A DNA stretch of 64,000 nucleotides from Cyanodermella asteris (taxonomy: Eukaryota; Ascomycota; Lecanoromycetes; Ostropales; Stictidaceae), in assembly GCA_900618795.1 (NCBI GenBank), contig UYJD01000003.1:807814-871813 (forward strand), given 5' to 3'. The translations under genes and the position numbers were made by a program. Positions 52,045-62,346 of the stretch are shown piece by piece (positions within the stretch are counted from its first letter, which is position 1; each line of letters opens with the position of its first letter). The notes beneath the pieces were generated by a model. That model did no database searches and had not been told where the DNA came from. It worked only from the letters and a program-made list of their open reading frames with translations.

Positions 52045-53690
52045 ATGTCCTCCGATCCCAGTTTGCACCAACCATTGCTGAGCGACACCATAAGTCAAAG
52101 TCAGAGCGAAATGTCTGACCGGAAACAAGACGCATCGCCAGAAAGAGATGCTCCAATCGCCCCAAACTACATCCATCCTGACTCCGATGGACTGATATTT
52201 GTGGAACCGGCCTCGGTGCCGGTTTCCCGTGATTGCGAGGGACTACAGGCCGTGCCTGGTCCAGACGCGAAACAAATCGAACCTGGTGCAGCGACTGTAC
52301 CTGAATGGTATAATAAAGAGAGTCCAGCATCCCCACCAGAGATTCCAACAGTTCCGCCTCATCAACGAAGGCCGAGGAAGGTTATCATAGCTGCTTTGAT
52401 CATTGCTGCCGCTCTCATAATCATCGCGGCAGTGCTTGGTGGAGTTTTGGGTAGCAGAGCTGCATATTCCTCAGCGAACGACCCTGGATCCAGTACGCAC
52501 GGCGACAATTCCCCATTCGCGGCTGATGGCAACGCGCGCCTACGCTCCGTTACTGGCGTGTTCAACGGTACGGGAATCGCGCTGCTCGTGACTGACGATG
52601 ACAACACTGTGTAAGTTCGACCCCTCTGTTGCCAACTCTGATCACATAACTAAATCGTCAAGTTTTGTCGCGTTCCAAAATGCCTCAGGCGCGATCATAA
52701 CTACAGGCTTCCATTTTGATGCCAACAGTAGCGAAACCACTGTGACCGCAATTGTAGATCCCCAAATCTACGATGCCGCAAATGGTACAAGTCTGGGTGC
52801 CGTCAGGTACAACAACAGCAACAACGGAACCACATTCCAGCTCTTCTATGTCAATAAGGAAGGGAATTACGCTGATCAGATAGAGACTCACTGGCAGTCG
52901 AACGGAAGTTGGACCAAGGGCCAATTGAGCAATCTCGAAATCAGTGCTCCGACAGAAAATCGACCGGCTTTATACGTCACAAGCGACGAATTCGACGGAA
53001 TGAAGAACGGTTCTGACGGGGCAAGACTGTTCGTGGGCGGGTCCGCCGGCGGCGTGGATCAATATTCATATGATCAACCAACAGACACCTGGGCGCCTGT
53101 TTCAACACATCATTTCGCTGAAGCGTGGGCTTATGGCGGTGCTGCGGTCGTGTACACACGCTACTCAGACGGCGACACGAAAGTCTACAACCGGACCTTG
53201 CTTTTGTCAGATATCAACGGCTTGATTCTCAGCTACAGGCAGAGTAAAGGCATCGTGGCAGAGCCACAGTGGCCGCAAGGCTACAACTGGTCATCTGTAA
53301 TGTCGAACAAGCAAAAGACCTCAGTCAACTCGAGCTTTGCCCTCGCCAGACAGGACGAACCGTGGGTCGTCTTTCCAGCAGCGATAGGACACATGGGAGC
53401 CCAACAAATTCAACAGCAGGCCGATTCCGACATGCAGTTCGGAGACTACAGCGACAGTTTTGACGCACTTTCCACAATGCAAGGGACCGCCGTCGCCTCG
53501 GCTGTGATAAGCACAAACTTTACTATGGTAGGTCCTTTGATCGAGATGCTGAGACCTCTGCTGACCAAACTAGGTGCTCTACCAGGCCCAAGGCGATAGC
53601 CTGTCGTACGCCGTCTTGGACAGCACAAACTCGGACTATGTGGCGTACGGTAGCCTCTTCTGGAAAGACGGTGGTTGGCTTGTTACTTAA
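52045..53690 (+). CDS. Single-pass membrane protein with a fucose-lectin-like propeller
   Basis: Three exons, 52045-52610, 52663-53527 and 53574-53690, with introns of 52 and 46 bp, encode 515 residues in phase. A Pro/Glu-rich cytosolic part (1-110) is followed by one hydrophobic helix (VIIAALIIAAALIIIAAVLGGVLG, about 113-136). The lumenal or external part is Asn-glycosylation-rich and carries repeated blade-like segments (TGIALLVTDDDNTVFVAFQN, FQLFYVNKEGNYADQIETHW, ARLFVGGSAGGVDQYSYD, DYVAYGSLFWKDGGWLVT), as in fungal fucose-specific lectins. Type II topology is expected. The ligand is unknown. Confidence 0.8.
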
Positions 53691-54207
53691 AGGATGCACT
53701 CCTCATTCATGGACGAGAGGGCAGTAGATACGATGATGACTCTGAAACGTGTGGCTCTATTCCCCAGGAAGATGCCCAACACCCGCCAAGTGAATTATGG
53801 TTCGATAGAACGGGGTGTGCAGCTGCTACCACTCCGATGCCCACTTTTTCGGAGTCAATTGTGAGCCCATATTTAAGTCGGTTTCGACTTGCCGTGGAGC
53901 TTGATTTGCTGCTCACATCCCGTTTTCCATCACCCCACGTTCTTGTCAGGTACACACCAATCAGGTTTCTCAGCGTCACCACGCCAGCGTCCCCACATGC
54001 AGATCGCTAGATCAGCGTTCACACCAGCGGAATGGACATTCTGGACCAGCAATCATTGTTCGAACGTTCTGCCTGCGATCGTCTTTGGCCCGGCGCAGGA
54101 GGTACATATAAATACATTTGTTCTCCCCACTCTGTGCTCACGATGGATTGATAGCTGCCATCACTGGTCAGTGTACTCATATCATCTCTTTCCAATTGGA
54201 GCTGATC
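53691..54207. other. Upstream region of the GH28 gene
   Basis: This 0.5 kb lies between two plus-strand genes. It contains a good TATA box (54107-54114) and nothing else recognised. Confidence 0.5.
54107..54114 (+). promoter_or_regulatory. TATA box of the GH28 gene
   Basis: TATAAATA, a full consensus match, lies 94-101 bp upstream of the ATG at 54208, as expected for an inducible secreted-enzyme gene. Confidence 0.55.
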
Positions 54208-55557
54208 ATGATGAAGCTACCTCTTCGTTCCCTCCTTGTCTCCTTCCTCTCTGTCGGTGCGCATGCTGTGACTCTTGACAATCCCACCCCATTAGTCCCC
54301 AATGCCGACCCCCCTACCGCAGGCCCGACCTGCATCGTACCGGCGAGCTCGACCGACGACTCTGCTCCCGCAATCGCATCTGCCTTCGCCGCCTGCGGAC
54401 ATAACTCTCCTTTCGCACGTGGAAAGATTGTCTTCACGAACAGTACCTACCTGATCAAGTCCGTCCTCAACACGACCGGCCTGGCCAACGTGGACATCTC
54501 ACACTCAGGCCTCCTCCTCTGGGACGCCAGCAACTTCACCTACTGGCTCACCCACTCCCTGCCCATCGGCTACCAAAACCAATCTTCCGCCTGGCTGCTC
54601 GGCGGGGACTCCCTAACCTTCACCGGCCACCAAGGAGCCATCCAAGGAAGCAACACCCTCGGCGGAACCTTCAACGGCTCCGGCTCCGCCTGGTACAGCT
54701 TCATCCACGGCGCAAGCAACTACCCAGGCCGGCCTCACCAACTCACAATAACCGACACAACCTCCTTCACCTTCAGCAACCTTCGCTTCCTGCAAAGCCA
54801 AATGTGGACCATAACCGTGATCCACTCATCCGACGTCCTCTTGCAAGACATCTACGTAAACAACACCAGTAACGCCGGGTCAGTGAGTTCGAACACGGAC
54901 GGCGCGAACACAATCTATGCCAACAACATCACATTCCGGAACTGGGTCGTGCATAACGGCGACGACAGCATCGCCATCAAAGCCAACAGCACCAACATTT
55001 TGCTCCAGAACATAGATTTCTACGGTGGATTGGGCGTCGCCATCGGGAGCATCGGACAGTACAACAACACCTTCGAGACGATCCAGAACGTCACCGCCCA
55101 AAACGTGACTACGCACGGCATGCAATATGGAGCATACATGAAGACCTGGACTGGCATCGCCAAGGGCTATCCTCCCAACGGCGGCGGCGGGGGCCTAGGA
55201 TACGCATCCAACATCACCTTTGAAGATTTCAACCTCTTGGGGAATTCTGGCGTCTTTGCGATTACGCAGTGTACGAACTATGAAGGCGCGAAGGGGGATT
55301 GCGACACGAGCAAGTTCGAGTTTCGGGATGTGGTGTTGAAGGATTGGAGGGGAACGACGACGACGAGCACGTTGGCGAGTTTGCAGTGTAGTGCTGCGAG
55401 TCCGTGTCGGGGCGTTAGTATCTTGGGAATGAATTTGACGGATACAAAGAATTCGACGGCACCGTGGGCTTATTTGTGCGATAGTGTGGTGGCCGCGAGG
55501 GGTTTCAATTGTACGGGGTCGATTGGTGGGGAGAATAATCTCAAGGCGCGGATCTGA
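54208..55557 (+). CDS. Secreted GH28 enzyme (exo-polygalacturonase/rhamnosidase-like)
   Basis: A single exon of 449 residues. The start at 54208 gives the signal peptide MMKLPLRSLLVSFLSVGAHA. The right-handed beta-helix signature of GH28 is present: NTDGAN, then NGDDSIAIK. At the third site the usual GHG reads GGLGVAIGS, without the His. At the fourth the usual RIK reads YMKTW, keeping Lys but not Arg. This pattern points to an exo-acting or rhamnose-directed branch rather than an endo-polygalacturonase. Many N-glycosylation sites (N-x-S/T) and paired Cys fit secretion. The role is pectin breakdown. Upstream in-frame Met codons would disrupt the signal peptide. Confidence 0.9.
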   Translation: MMKLPLRSLLVSFLSVGAHAVTLDNPTPLVPNADPPTAGPTCIVPASSTDDSAPAIASAFAACGHNSPFARGKIVFTNSTYLIKSVLNTTGLANVDISHSGLLLWDASNFTYWLTHSLPIGYQNQSSAWLLGGDSLTFTGHQGAIQGSNTLGGTFNGSGSAWYSFIHGASNYPGRPHQLTITDTTSFTFSNLRFLQSQMWTITVIHSSDVLLQDIYVNNTSNAGSVSSNTDGANTIYANNITFRNWVVHNGDDSIAIKANSTNILLQNIDFYGGLGVAIGSIGQYNNTFETIQNVTAQNVTTHGMQYGAYMKTWTGIAKGYPPNGGGGGLGYASNITFEDFNLLGNSGVFAITQCTNYEGAKGDCDTSKFEFRDVVLKDWRGTTTTSTLASLQCSAASPCRGVSILGMNLTDTKNSTAPWAYLCDSVVAARGFNCTGSIGGENNLKARI

Positions 55558-56742
55558 AGGCGCTGATGATGTCCACGATTCATTTGAACTTGAACTCGAA
55601 CTCGAATGATGCTGATTTTCGATAATTCAATTCAGCAGCCACTGGCGTGCAATCGAGCTTGCGGTCCTTGTTCAAGCAACACGCCGAATATGCCATGCTT
55701 CATCCTGGCTTCACTGCTTTCCCACTTATGCGTGGAACCGTTTTGACTCCGAAACCCAGTGACCTCAAACCGCGTACATCAGCCCAGCAATTACACCAGC
55801 TGCAGCTCCGACCGCCATTCCCGTCACCCTCGCAGCACCATAGTGTAGCTGTCGTTGGTTGCAGGAATAGGTATAGTTTCCAGCAGCGTAAGAATTCATT
55901 AGATTGAGAGGTCAGGATTTCAGGACTTCTGACCAGTTCTTCAATAGGTTGTGCCTCTAAGATCAGGGGTCTCAAACGCTGATTGGCGTATAAGTCAATC
56001 GACCTCGTGTTTGGGCAACGTTACGCATATTCCATGCCGCGCTCCACCATTGTCGTCGGCCAATGTGAACAGCGATAGGGCTGGGGTCTGTAGGACCTGG
56101 AGAGCGGTTGGGATACTCGCACCTTTCACGTGTGGTCCTAGCTTTGGAACCATACTAATTCTCACAAGCATGCGTTAATCGATGGCCACAGTCGGCAGAT
56201 AGGCTCAGAAGAAATGAACGTTTACCCGATGAGCAAACATTGCCAACAAGATGCTGAGATCTGACTCGAGAAGGCCAGCCGTGACATGAGTACCTTTAGG
56301 TGAACAAAATAGGAAAGGTCTCGAAATGATGTATGACAATTCCGCTGCAAGCCGTGGAAACAAATGATAGCAGTCGAGCAGCTTCTTGCATGTCAAGTGT
56401 CAGCTAGCTGGGCCATCAACCGTGAAAGCACGACCGCGAGTATCGTGGAATGATAGTGCGCTTGACTAACTGCTAGCAGGAAACGATAAATGGAGCATCA
56501 AGTCAATCACCAAATAAGTGGGAGACGAGGGGACACGGGCTGAAAGGTGAAGTTAGGTTCCGCCAGCGGAAGCGTTGCGTCACAAGCCCGCGGCGGCAAA
56601 CAAGCGCAAGCACCTTCTAGAAGCTCGAGCTTGCCTTACTCACATCTACAATAATTGTTTGTCGCTAGTCTGTCGATGTTCTTTGCATCCTTCGAGCTTG
56701 TGAAGTGATCTCCGCCGCTTCCGACACAGGGCCGCTCTCCAC
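55558..56742. other. Intergenic, 1.2 kb
   Basis: This is the 3' flank of the GH28 gene and the upstream region of DOA1. No gene, RNA or repeat is recognised. Confidence 0.5.
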
Positions 56743-59117
56743 ATGCCCGAATACAAGCTCTCCGCCTCGCTGGAGGGGCATGAAGACGATGTAGGTGCTC
56801 ATCTCAATCGCAGAAGACGACAGATGCTGACTGCTTCGAGGTTCGAGGCGTCACTTTCCCACGACCAGATACAGTCATAACAGCATCCCGAGACGCAACA
56901 GTGAGGACCTGGAAGCTCTTGAGCCAGCAGCCGCCCACGTTTGATGGCTCCGTGGTCTCGTCCGGCAGTGCATTTGTCAACACTGTCGCTTACTACCCAC
57001 CCACCAAAGAATACCCCGAAGGACTTATATTAGCAGGAGGAAAGGATACAATAATAGAAGTGCGGGAACCGAATAAACCTCCCGACCAGCATGCCGAGCG
57101 ACTTCTCATCGGCCACTCTCATGCCGTCTGTGCTTTGGACGTCTGCCCGGAAGGTGGCTGGATTGTGAGCGGGAGCTGGGACGGCACAGCAAAGATATGG
57201 CAAATAGGGAAGTGGGAGTGCGAAGCGTCTTTGGAAGGTCATGAAGGAAGTGTCTGGGGCGTTCTCGCCTACGACAAAAACACCGTGATTACGGCCGGCG
57301 CTGATAAACTCATCCGAATCTTCAACACCAACGGCAAGCTCGTACGCATGATACGTGGTCATGGGGATGTTGTTCGTGCTCTGTGTAAACTTCCAGCGGG
57401 CCATTCATCGGGCGCTGAGTTTGCATCTGCAAGCAACGACAACTATATCAAGCTTTGGAAGCTGGACGGCACTGAAGTGGCAACGCTTTACGGACATGAG
57501 AACTTTATATACAGCTTGACATGTCTACCGAATGGCGAGCTGGCTAGCACTGGCGAAGATCGAACTTTGAGAATTTGGAGAGGCAACCAGTGCGTTCAGA
57601 CCATCACACACCCCGCGATATCAGTATGGACGGTGGCAGCTTGTTCAGAAACTGGCGACCTGGTTACTGGCGCCAGTGATCGGAAGGCTAGAGTGTTCAC
57701 CCGGAGCCCAGAACGACAGGCTGACAGTGCTACGATTGCCGCTTTCGAGGACACCGTCAAGAGTTCTGCAATACCACAGCAACAGATGGGAGATATCAAC
57801 AAGGAGAAGCTTCCAGGGCCAGAATTTTTGACCACCAAAGTCGGCAAGAAAGATGGACAGGTTGCCATGATTCGTGAAAATGACGGCACTGTCGGCGCGT
57901 ACTCTTGGTCATCGTCCTCTCATGAGTGGGTTCAGGTCGGCACAGTGGTAGATTCAGCAGGGAGCAGTGGTGTGAAACAAACCTACGCCGGCCAGGACTA
58001 CGACTTTGTGTTCGACGTCGATATTGAAGACGGCAAGCCTCCACTGAAATTGCCTTACAACCTGTCACAAAATCCGTATGAAGCGGCAACCAAGTTCATC
58101 AGCGACAACGAGCTTTCCATGAACTACCTGGATCAGGTAGCGAATTTCATTACTCAAAACACACAAGGCGCAACGATGGGACAGGGTGCAGCGGCCGGTG
58201 GCGCCGCATCGTCAGGAGGGGCGGATCCATGGGGACAGGAATCACGATACCGACCCGGTAACGCCACCGAGTCGACCCCTTCAATCCCGACCTCACGGCC
58301 AAAAGTACTACCTCAGACTTCGTACTTGTCCATTCGGACAGCCAAATTGAGCGTGGTGCTGGACAAGATCGGCGAACTGAATCGGAGCGTCGAGCAGCCG
58401 CTGGCCCTCGATGCAAAACAATTGGACACTTTGAAACAGCTCTCGATACAGCTTGAAGCGCATGCCACTACGACTTTGCCCTCGTCACAGTCAGCTGCGA
58501 GTGCTTTGGAGATCTTGATCGCCCTTGCTACACGTTGGCCAGCTGCGTCGCGTCTTCCAGTTCTCGACTTGCTACGAGTATTGTCCGGAGCCAGTCCTCT
58601 CGTTGCTGAATGGAGATCGCCTGAGGATGGTAGCGATATCATTGATGTCGTGGTCGCGAATGGTGACAAGGACAGACTGAATAATGTGATGCTAGGGCTG
58701 AGGGTCATAGTCAACCTATTCGAGACCGAGGCAGGGCGTACTCTCGCAAATGCGAACTTCTCAAAAGTACACGCCTTTGCGAAACAGTTTGCAGCTAGTG
58801 GAAACCGGAATGTAGGGATTGCCCTCGCGACGCTATATATCAATTACGCCGTTCAGGGTACATCTTTGCCGGACTTTGAAAAGGCATCCGCTTCAGTCGA
58901 GACATTGGTTGATCTGCTCAAGATGGAGAAGGATGCAGAAGCGCTTTATCGGGCAGTCGTCGCTGTTGGAACGTTCCTGGGCCAGGCTGCGGAGGTCAGA
59001 AGCGCGGCAAAGGACATTTACAATCTGGAGCCAGCTTTAGCGAGGGCCGAGAAGCAGTCAATGCAGCCTAGAGTGAAGGGCGTGGGGAGTGAGATCAGGG
59101 ATCTGCTCAAACAGTAA
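56743..59117 (+). CDS. doa1: Doa1/Ufd3 (PLAA), ubiquitin-binding Cdc48 cofactor
   Basis: Two exons, 56743-56790 and 56841-59117, with a 50 bp intron, encode 774 residues. The start is MPEYKLSASLEGHEDDVRGVTF. Seven WD40 repeats fill about 1-310 (GHSHAVCALDV, GHEGSVWGV, GHGDVVRAL, GHENFIYSL). A PFU ubiquitin-binding domain follows near 370-460 (YDFVFDVDIEDGKPPLKLPYN...NPYEAATKFISDNELSMNYLDQVANFI). The C-terminal PUL domain, an Armadillo-like fold that binds the Cdc48 tail, covers about 500-774. The protein maintains ubiquitin pools and helps in ribophagy and mitochondrial quality control. Confidence 0.95.
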
Positions 59118-59891
59118 CCCATGGCCTTCAATATTCATAGAGTCGAATTGAATATGGCGTCGCTGTGCCAAGCGGATGTGATCGGCGTCGAATGATACAT
59201 GATCTCGTGCAATTGGTTTCGATGATATTACAAGAGGATCAGAACCGATCGCCATGCGTGCAAGTTTGTGTCGATATATGACCCAGAGCGCCTATGATCG
59301 AGCAGATGGGTTCTGTGAACAACGCGAACATGAAAAAGAACGACAGAAAAAAGGAAAGAAAGAAGCGGAAAAGGACGTTCAACATGGCTACCAAGGTTGT
59401 CTGTATACTCATACGAAGCACCACTAAGGCTCATATTGACAAAGCATGCATGGACAAAGACGTCAATGCAGGCGTGGTGCCGACTCAGGACAGACCGACG
59501 GGAAAGTCCGCATCGAAGCCGGAAATAGTGCTGCGGAATCTCCGCCGTCCCGCAATTGTAAACATGTAGCGCTTCCTCATTTGAGTGGTCTTTCGCTCGA
59601 GTCTCAGCGAGCTGTGATCGTCTTGGCTCGGTCAGTCCACCCCTTCTCAATCCGTTATCCGACTTCTTTTCTCCTCGTCCGTTGGAAAGCGCTAGTATCT
59701 GTCCGAGTGCACTGCTGGCTTGCACGACTCCCGACACTTCGAACGTTGCTACTGAAGCAGTTCCGGCCATATTATTCGAAATATCACATAACCCCCATCG
59801 CTGCAAAACCACTAATACGGAATCGTCGCCGCTGGAATCGTCGACCCCGCACGCTGTGCGCTTCGTTCATTGCTCGTTCTAGAATTTCACC
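59118..59891. other. Intergenic, 0.8 kb
   Basis: This is the 3' flank of DOA1 and the upstream region of the STRAP-like gene. A purine-rich run (about 59330-59374) is the only visible feature. Confidence 0.5.
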
Positions 59892-60959
59892 ATGGCCGAC
59901 GCCGCTGCCAGTAAGTGCCGAGACTCGAAGATCTAAGGTGGAACTGACATGAAGGCAGCCAAGGCAGTTCCTCTGACATGCCACGGCCATTCGCGCCCGA
60001 TTACGCATATAAGATTCTCTTCCTCAGTCGACAACAGCGACTCATACTACCTCGTTTCTGCCAGCAAAGACAACACACCTCAACTGCGTAATGGCATTTC
60101 TGGTGATTGGATAGGGTCCTTCATAGGGCACAAGGGAGCTGTCTGGGGAGCTGATGTCGCTGATACCGGGGCGCTAGTTGTGACAGCATCGGCCGACTTC
60201 ACTGCCAAGGTGTGGGATGCTACGAGCGGCGAGGAGCTTTTCACACTTGGCCACGACCATATTGTCCGTGCCGCCGCTTTCGCTCCAGGCCCGAACCCCG
60301 GCATGATCGCGACTGGGGGTTTTGAGAAGAAGCTGCGCGTGTGGGACTTGAAAAAACAGACCCCGGGACTCGGCGCGGAATTGAAAGTACCTCATTATGA
60401 GTTGGGAGCGGGCACACATAAGGGCACCATCAAGTCGATCGTGTGGACGCCGGATTCGGACTTGCTGGTTACAGGAGGTGATGACAAAGTTGTCCGCTGG
60501 TGGGACATGAGGCAACAGAGCCCTGTCTCGACGTTTGAGGTGGACGGCGTTTTTGGGAGTCTGGAGAGCACGACCAAGGCCACGGATCAGATCCTGTGTG
60601 TGTCCTCGGGTAAGAAGGTGTATTTCTTCGAACACACTGGCCGGTTGTTGAAGACCTACTCGATGCCAAGAGATGTTTCGTCTGTTGCTCTCAATTTGGA
60701 GGAGCGGAAGTTCGTCATTGGCAGCAGTCAGGACACTTGGGTCCGAATCTATGATTACGACTCGGGGAATGAACTCGCCACCATTAAGGGACACCATGGA
60801 CCAGTCTGGAGTATCGCTTTCTCGCCGGACGGCAAGCTCTTCGCGACGGGGTCGGAAGATGGCACCATCAAGCTGTGGAAGTTTACACAGGATCCTTACG
60901 GCATGTGGAAGGGTGGTGTGGAGGTCACTGCCAGTGTCACCTCAGGTGCGACGGAGTAG
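59892..60959 (+). CDS. STRAP/UNRIP-like WD40 protein
   Basis: Two exons, 59892-59910 and 59959-60959, with a 48 bp intron, encode 339 residues. The tiny first exon gives MADAAA and joins to TKAVPLTCHGHSRPITHIRFS. Seven WD40 blades are visible (GHKGAVWGADV, HDHIVRAAAF, HKGTIKSIVW, GHHGPVWSIAFSPDGKLFATGSEDGTIKLWKF). The phrase PYGMWKGG at the end is typical of STRAP, the SMN-complex and unr-interacting protein of animals. Fungal members are cytosolic or nuclear scaffolds, with possible roles in snRNP assembly or signalling. Confidence 0.9.
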
Positions 60960-62346
60960 ACGGCATTTTCGCTGGGATTTTCCATTCATGCATTCATACA
61001 GGCGGGCGGTCTGGAGATTGTTTCTCTTCTTCTATCATGATACCCACGGCATTTGCCATGACATGTTCGGTTGCTTGGGAAGGATCCGAGACAGGAAGGT
61101 GCATCGATACGATGTTAAGATTTTCATAATACCTGCAAAGGTTATCTAGCATTTATTATATCTGAAACAACAGTTTCGCATCAGGCATGATCGGCCTGTA
61201 TGCTGGCCTAGATTGAGATATCGTAAATATGAGCCGACGAACCTTTTGATCGAGGTCCGTGCTCTAGGTTACTCTTTTCCGTAGAATGATTCGATATAGG
61301 CTTGAATTTTAGTCTGCATAAGACTCCAATCTAGTCATGACCTGGATCAGGCCAGGAGTGCTACGTCAAATACCGGCGAGATAAAGAGCTTGGATTTCTA
61401 ATGTCGGCAGCGGCGGAAGATTTGACCGGAGCTTCGAATCCGCATCATCTTGGCCCGAGGAGCTCCAGTGTGGCTGCTGCCAAACTGCACTGACCTATCT
61501 TTATCCTCATCTTACTCACAAGTATCCAAGCACCGTTTTCTGTTTCGCACGATCTGGCTTTCGAGGACATTTTGCAAGAAATCAAATCACGCTACCATTT
61601 GCACAGTCGTGGACTGGTAACTTCCTCCCGTTTCGCTCGCTAGCTAGAAAGCGTCAGGGGTGGGGCCGCAAGGGAAACCTTCAGCGCACATGCCGGCTTG
61701 TGGAAAACGATTCTCGACTTCTGGTATGTTGCGGTGGCGAGAACAAGCCTCGAGTGCGGCTGCTGCCAGCAATTTGAGGCTTTGTGCTTGTTTGGACCGC
61801 TCCTGAACATTGGTGGACAGATCGCTGATCAGGTTGGGTTGCAGACCGTTGCCGCGAAGAACGAGAGGGTTGGGACTGGTGGGCTTAGGGCTAAGAGAGG
61901 GCATTCGATATGTCGGCGGCGGTGATGGGTAGGCATATATTTCTTTCTGTTCTCGGGGAGGCATGCACTTTGCCGGGTGCTTGGTTGGGTCGCGATCTGA
62001 CACATTGCGTCTGTGTGGCGGGAGGCACAATCTGGACAGCGCCCAATACGGCGCACTTGCTCGTTGCAAGTGAAGCCATTCCACGCCATGATACAGCGTT
62101 GCTGGGCAGGAGTATGTCGATTGGGCACAGTTGCAGTTCCACAGACTGGTGACTCTGGTTGATTCCTCGTGCAAGTGGTTGGCACGTGTCCAGTCGCTTT
62201 CGTGGGCATCGAGGCTTGGTCTCAGAAGGAGACAACTGGCGGAGCCATCTCGAACTCCAAAACAAGTACGGTTGCGCTGACAATGTCGTCAAGGTACTCG
62301 CTACTCCCCACCTTCACCACCGGAGACCCAGAGCTCTTCCGAGACG
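60960..62346. other. Intergenic, 1.4 kb
   Basis: This lies between two plus-strand genes. No gene, RNA or repeat is supported. The last 200 bases before 62347 are pyrimidine-rich. Confidence 0.5.

Noticed and set aside
51682-52176. Minus-strand frame through the polypyrimidine tract
   Set aside because: Its Lys/Glu run is just the translated (TTTC)n repeat.
33724-59117. NPL4 and DOA1 as a linked Cdc48 module
   Set aside because: They lie 21 kb apart with unrelated genes between; fungal gene order gives no support for a functional cluster.
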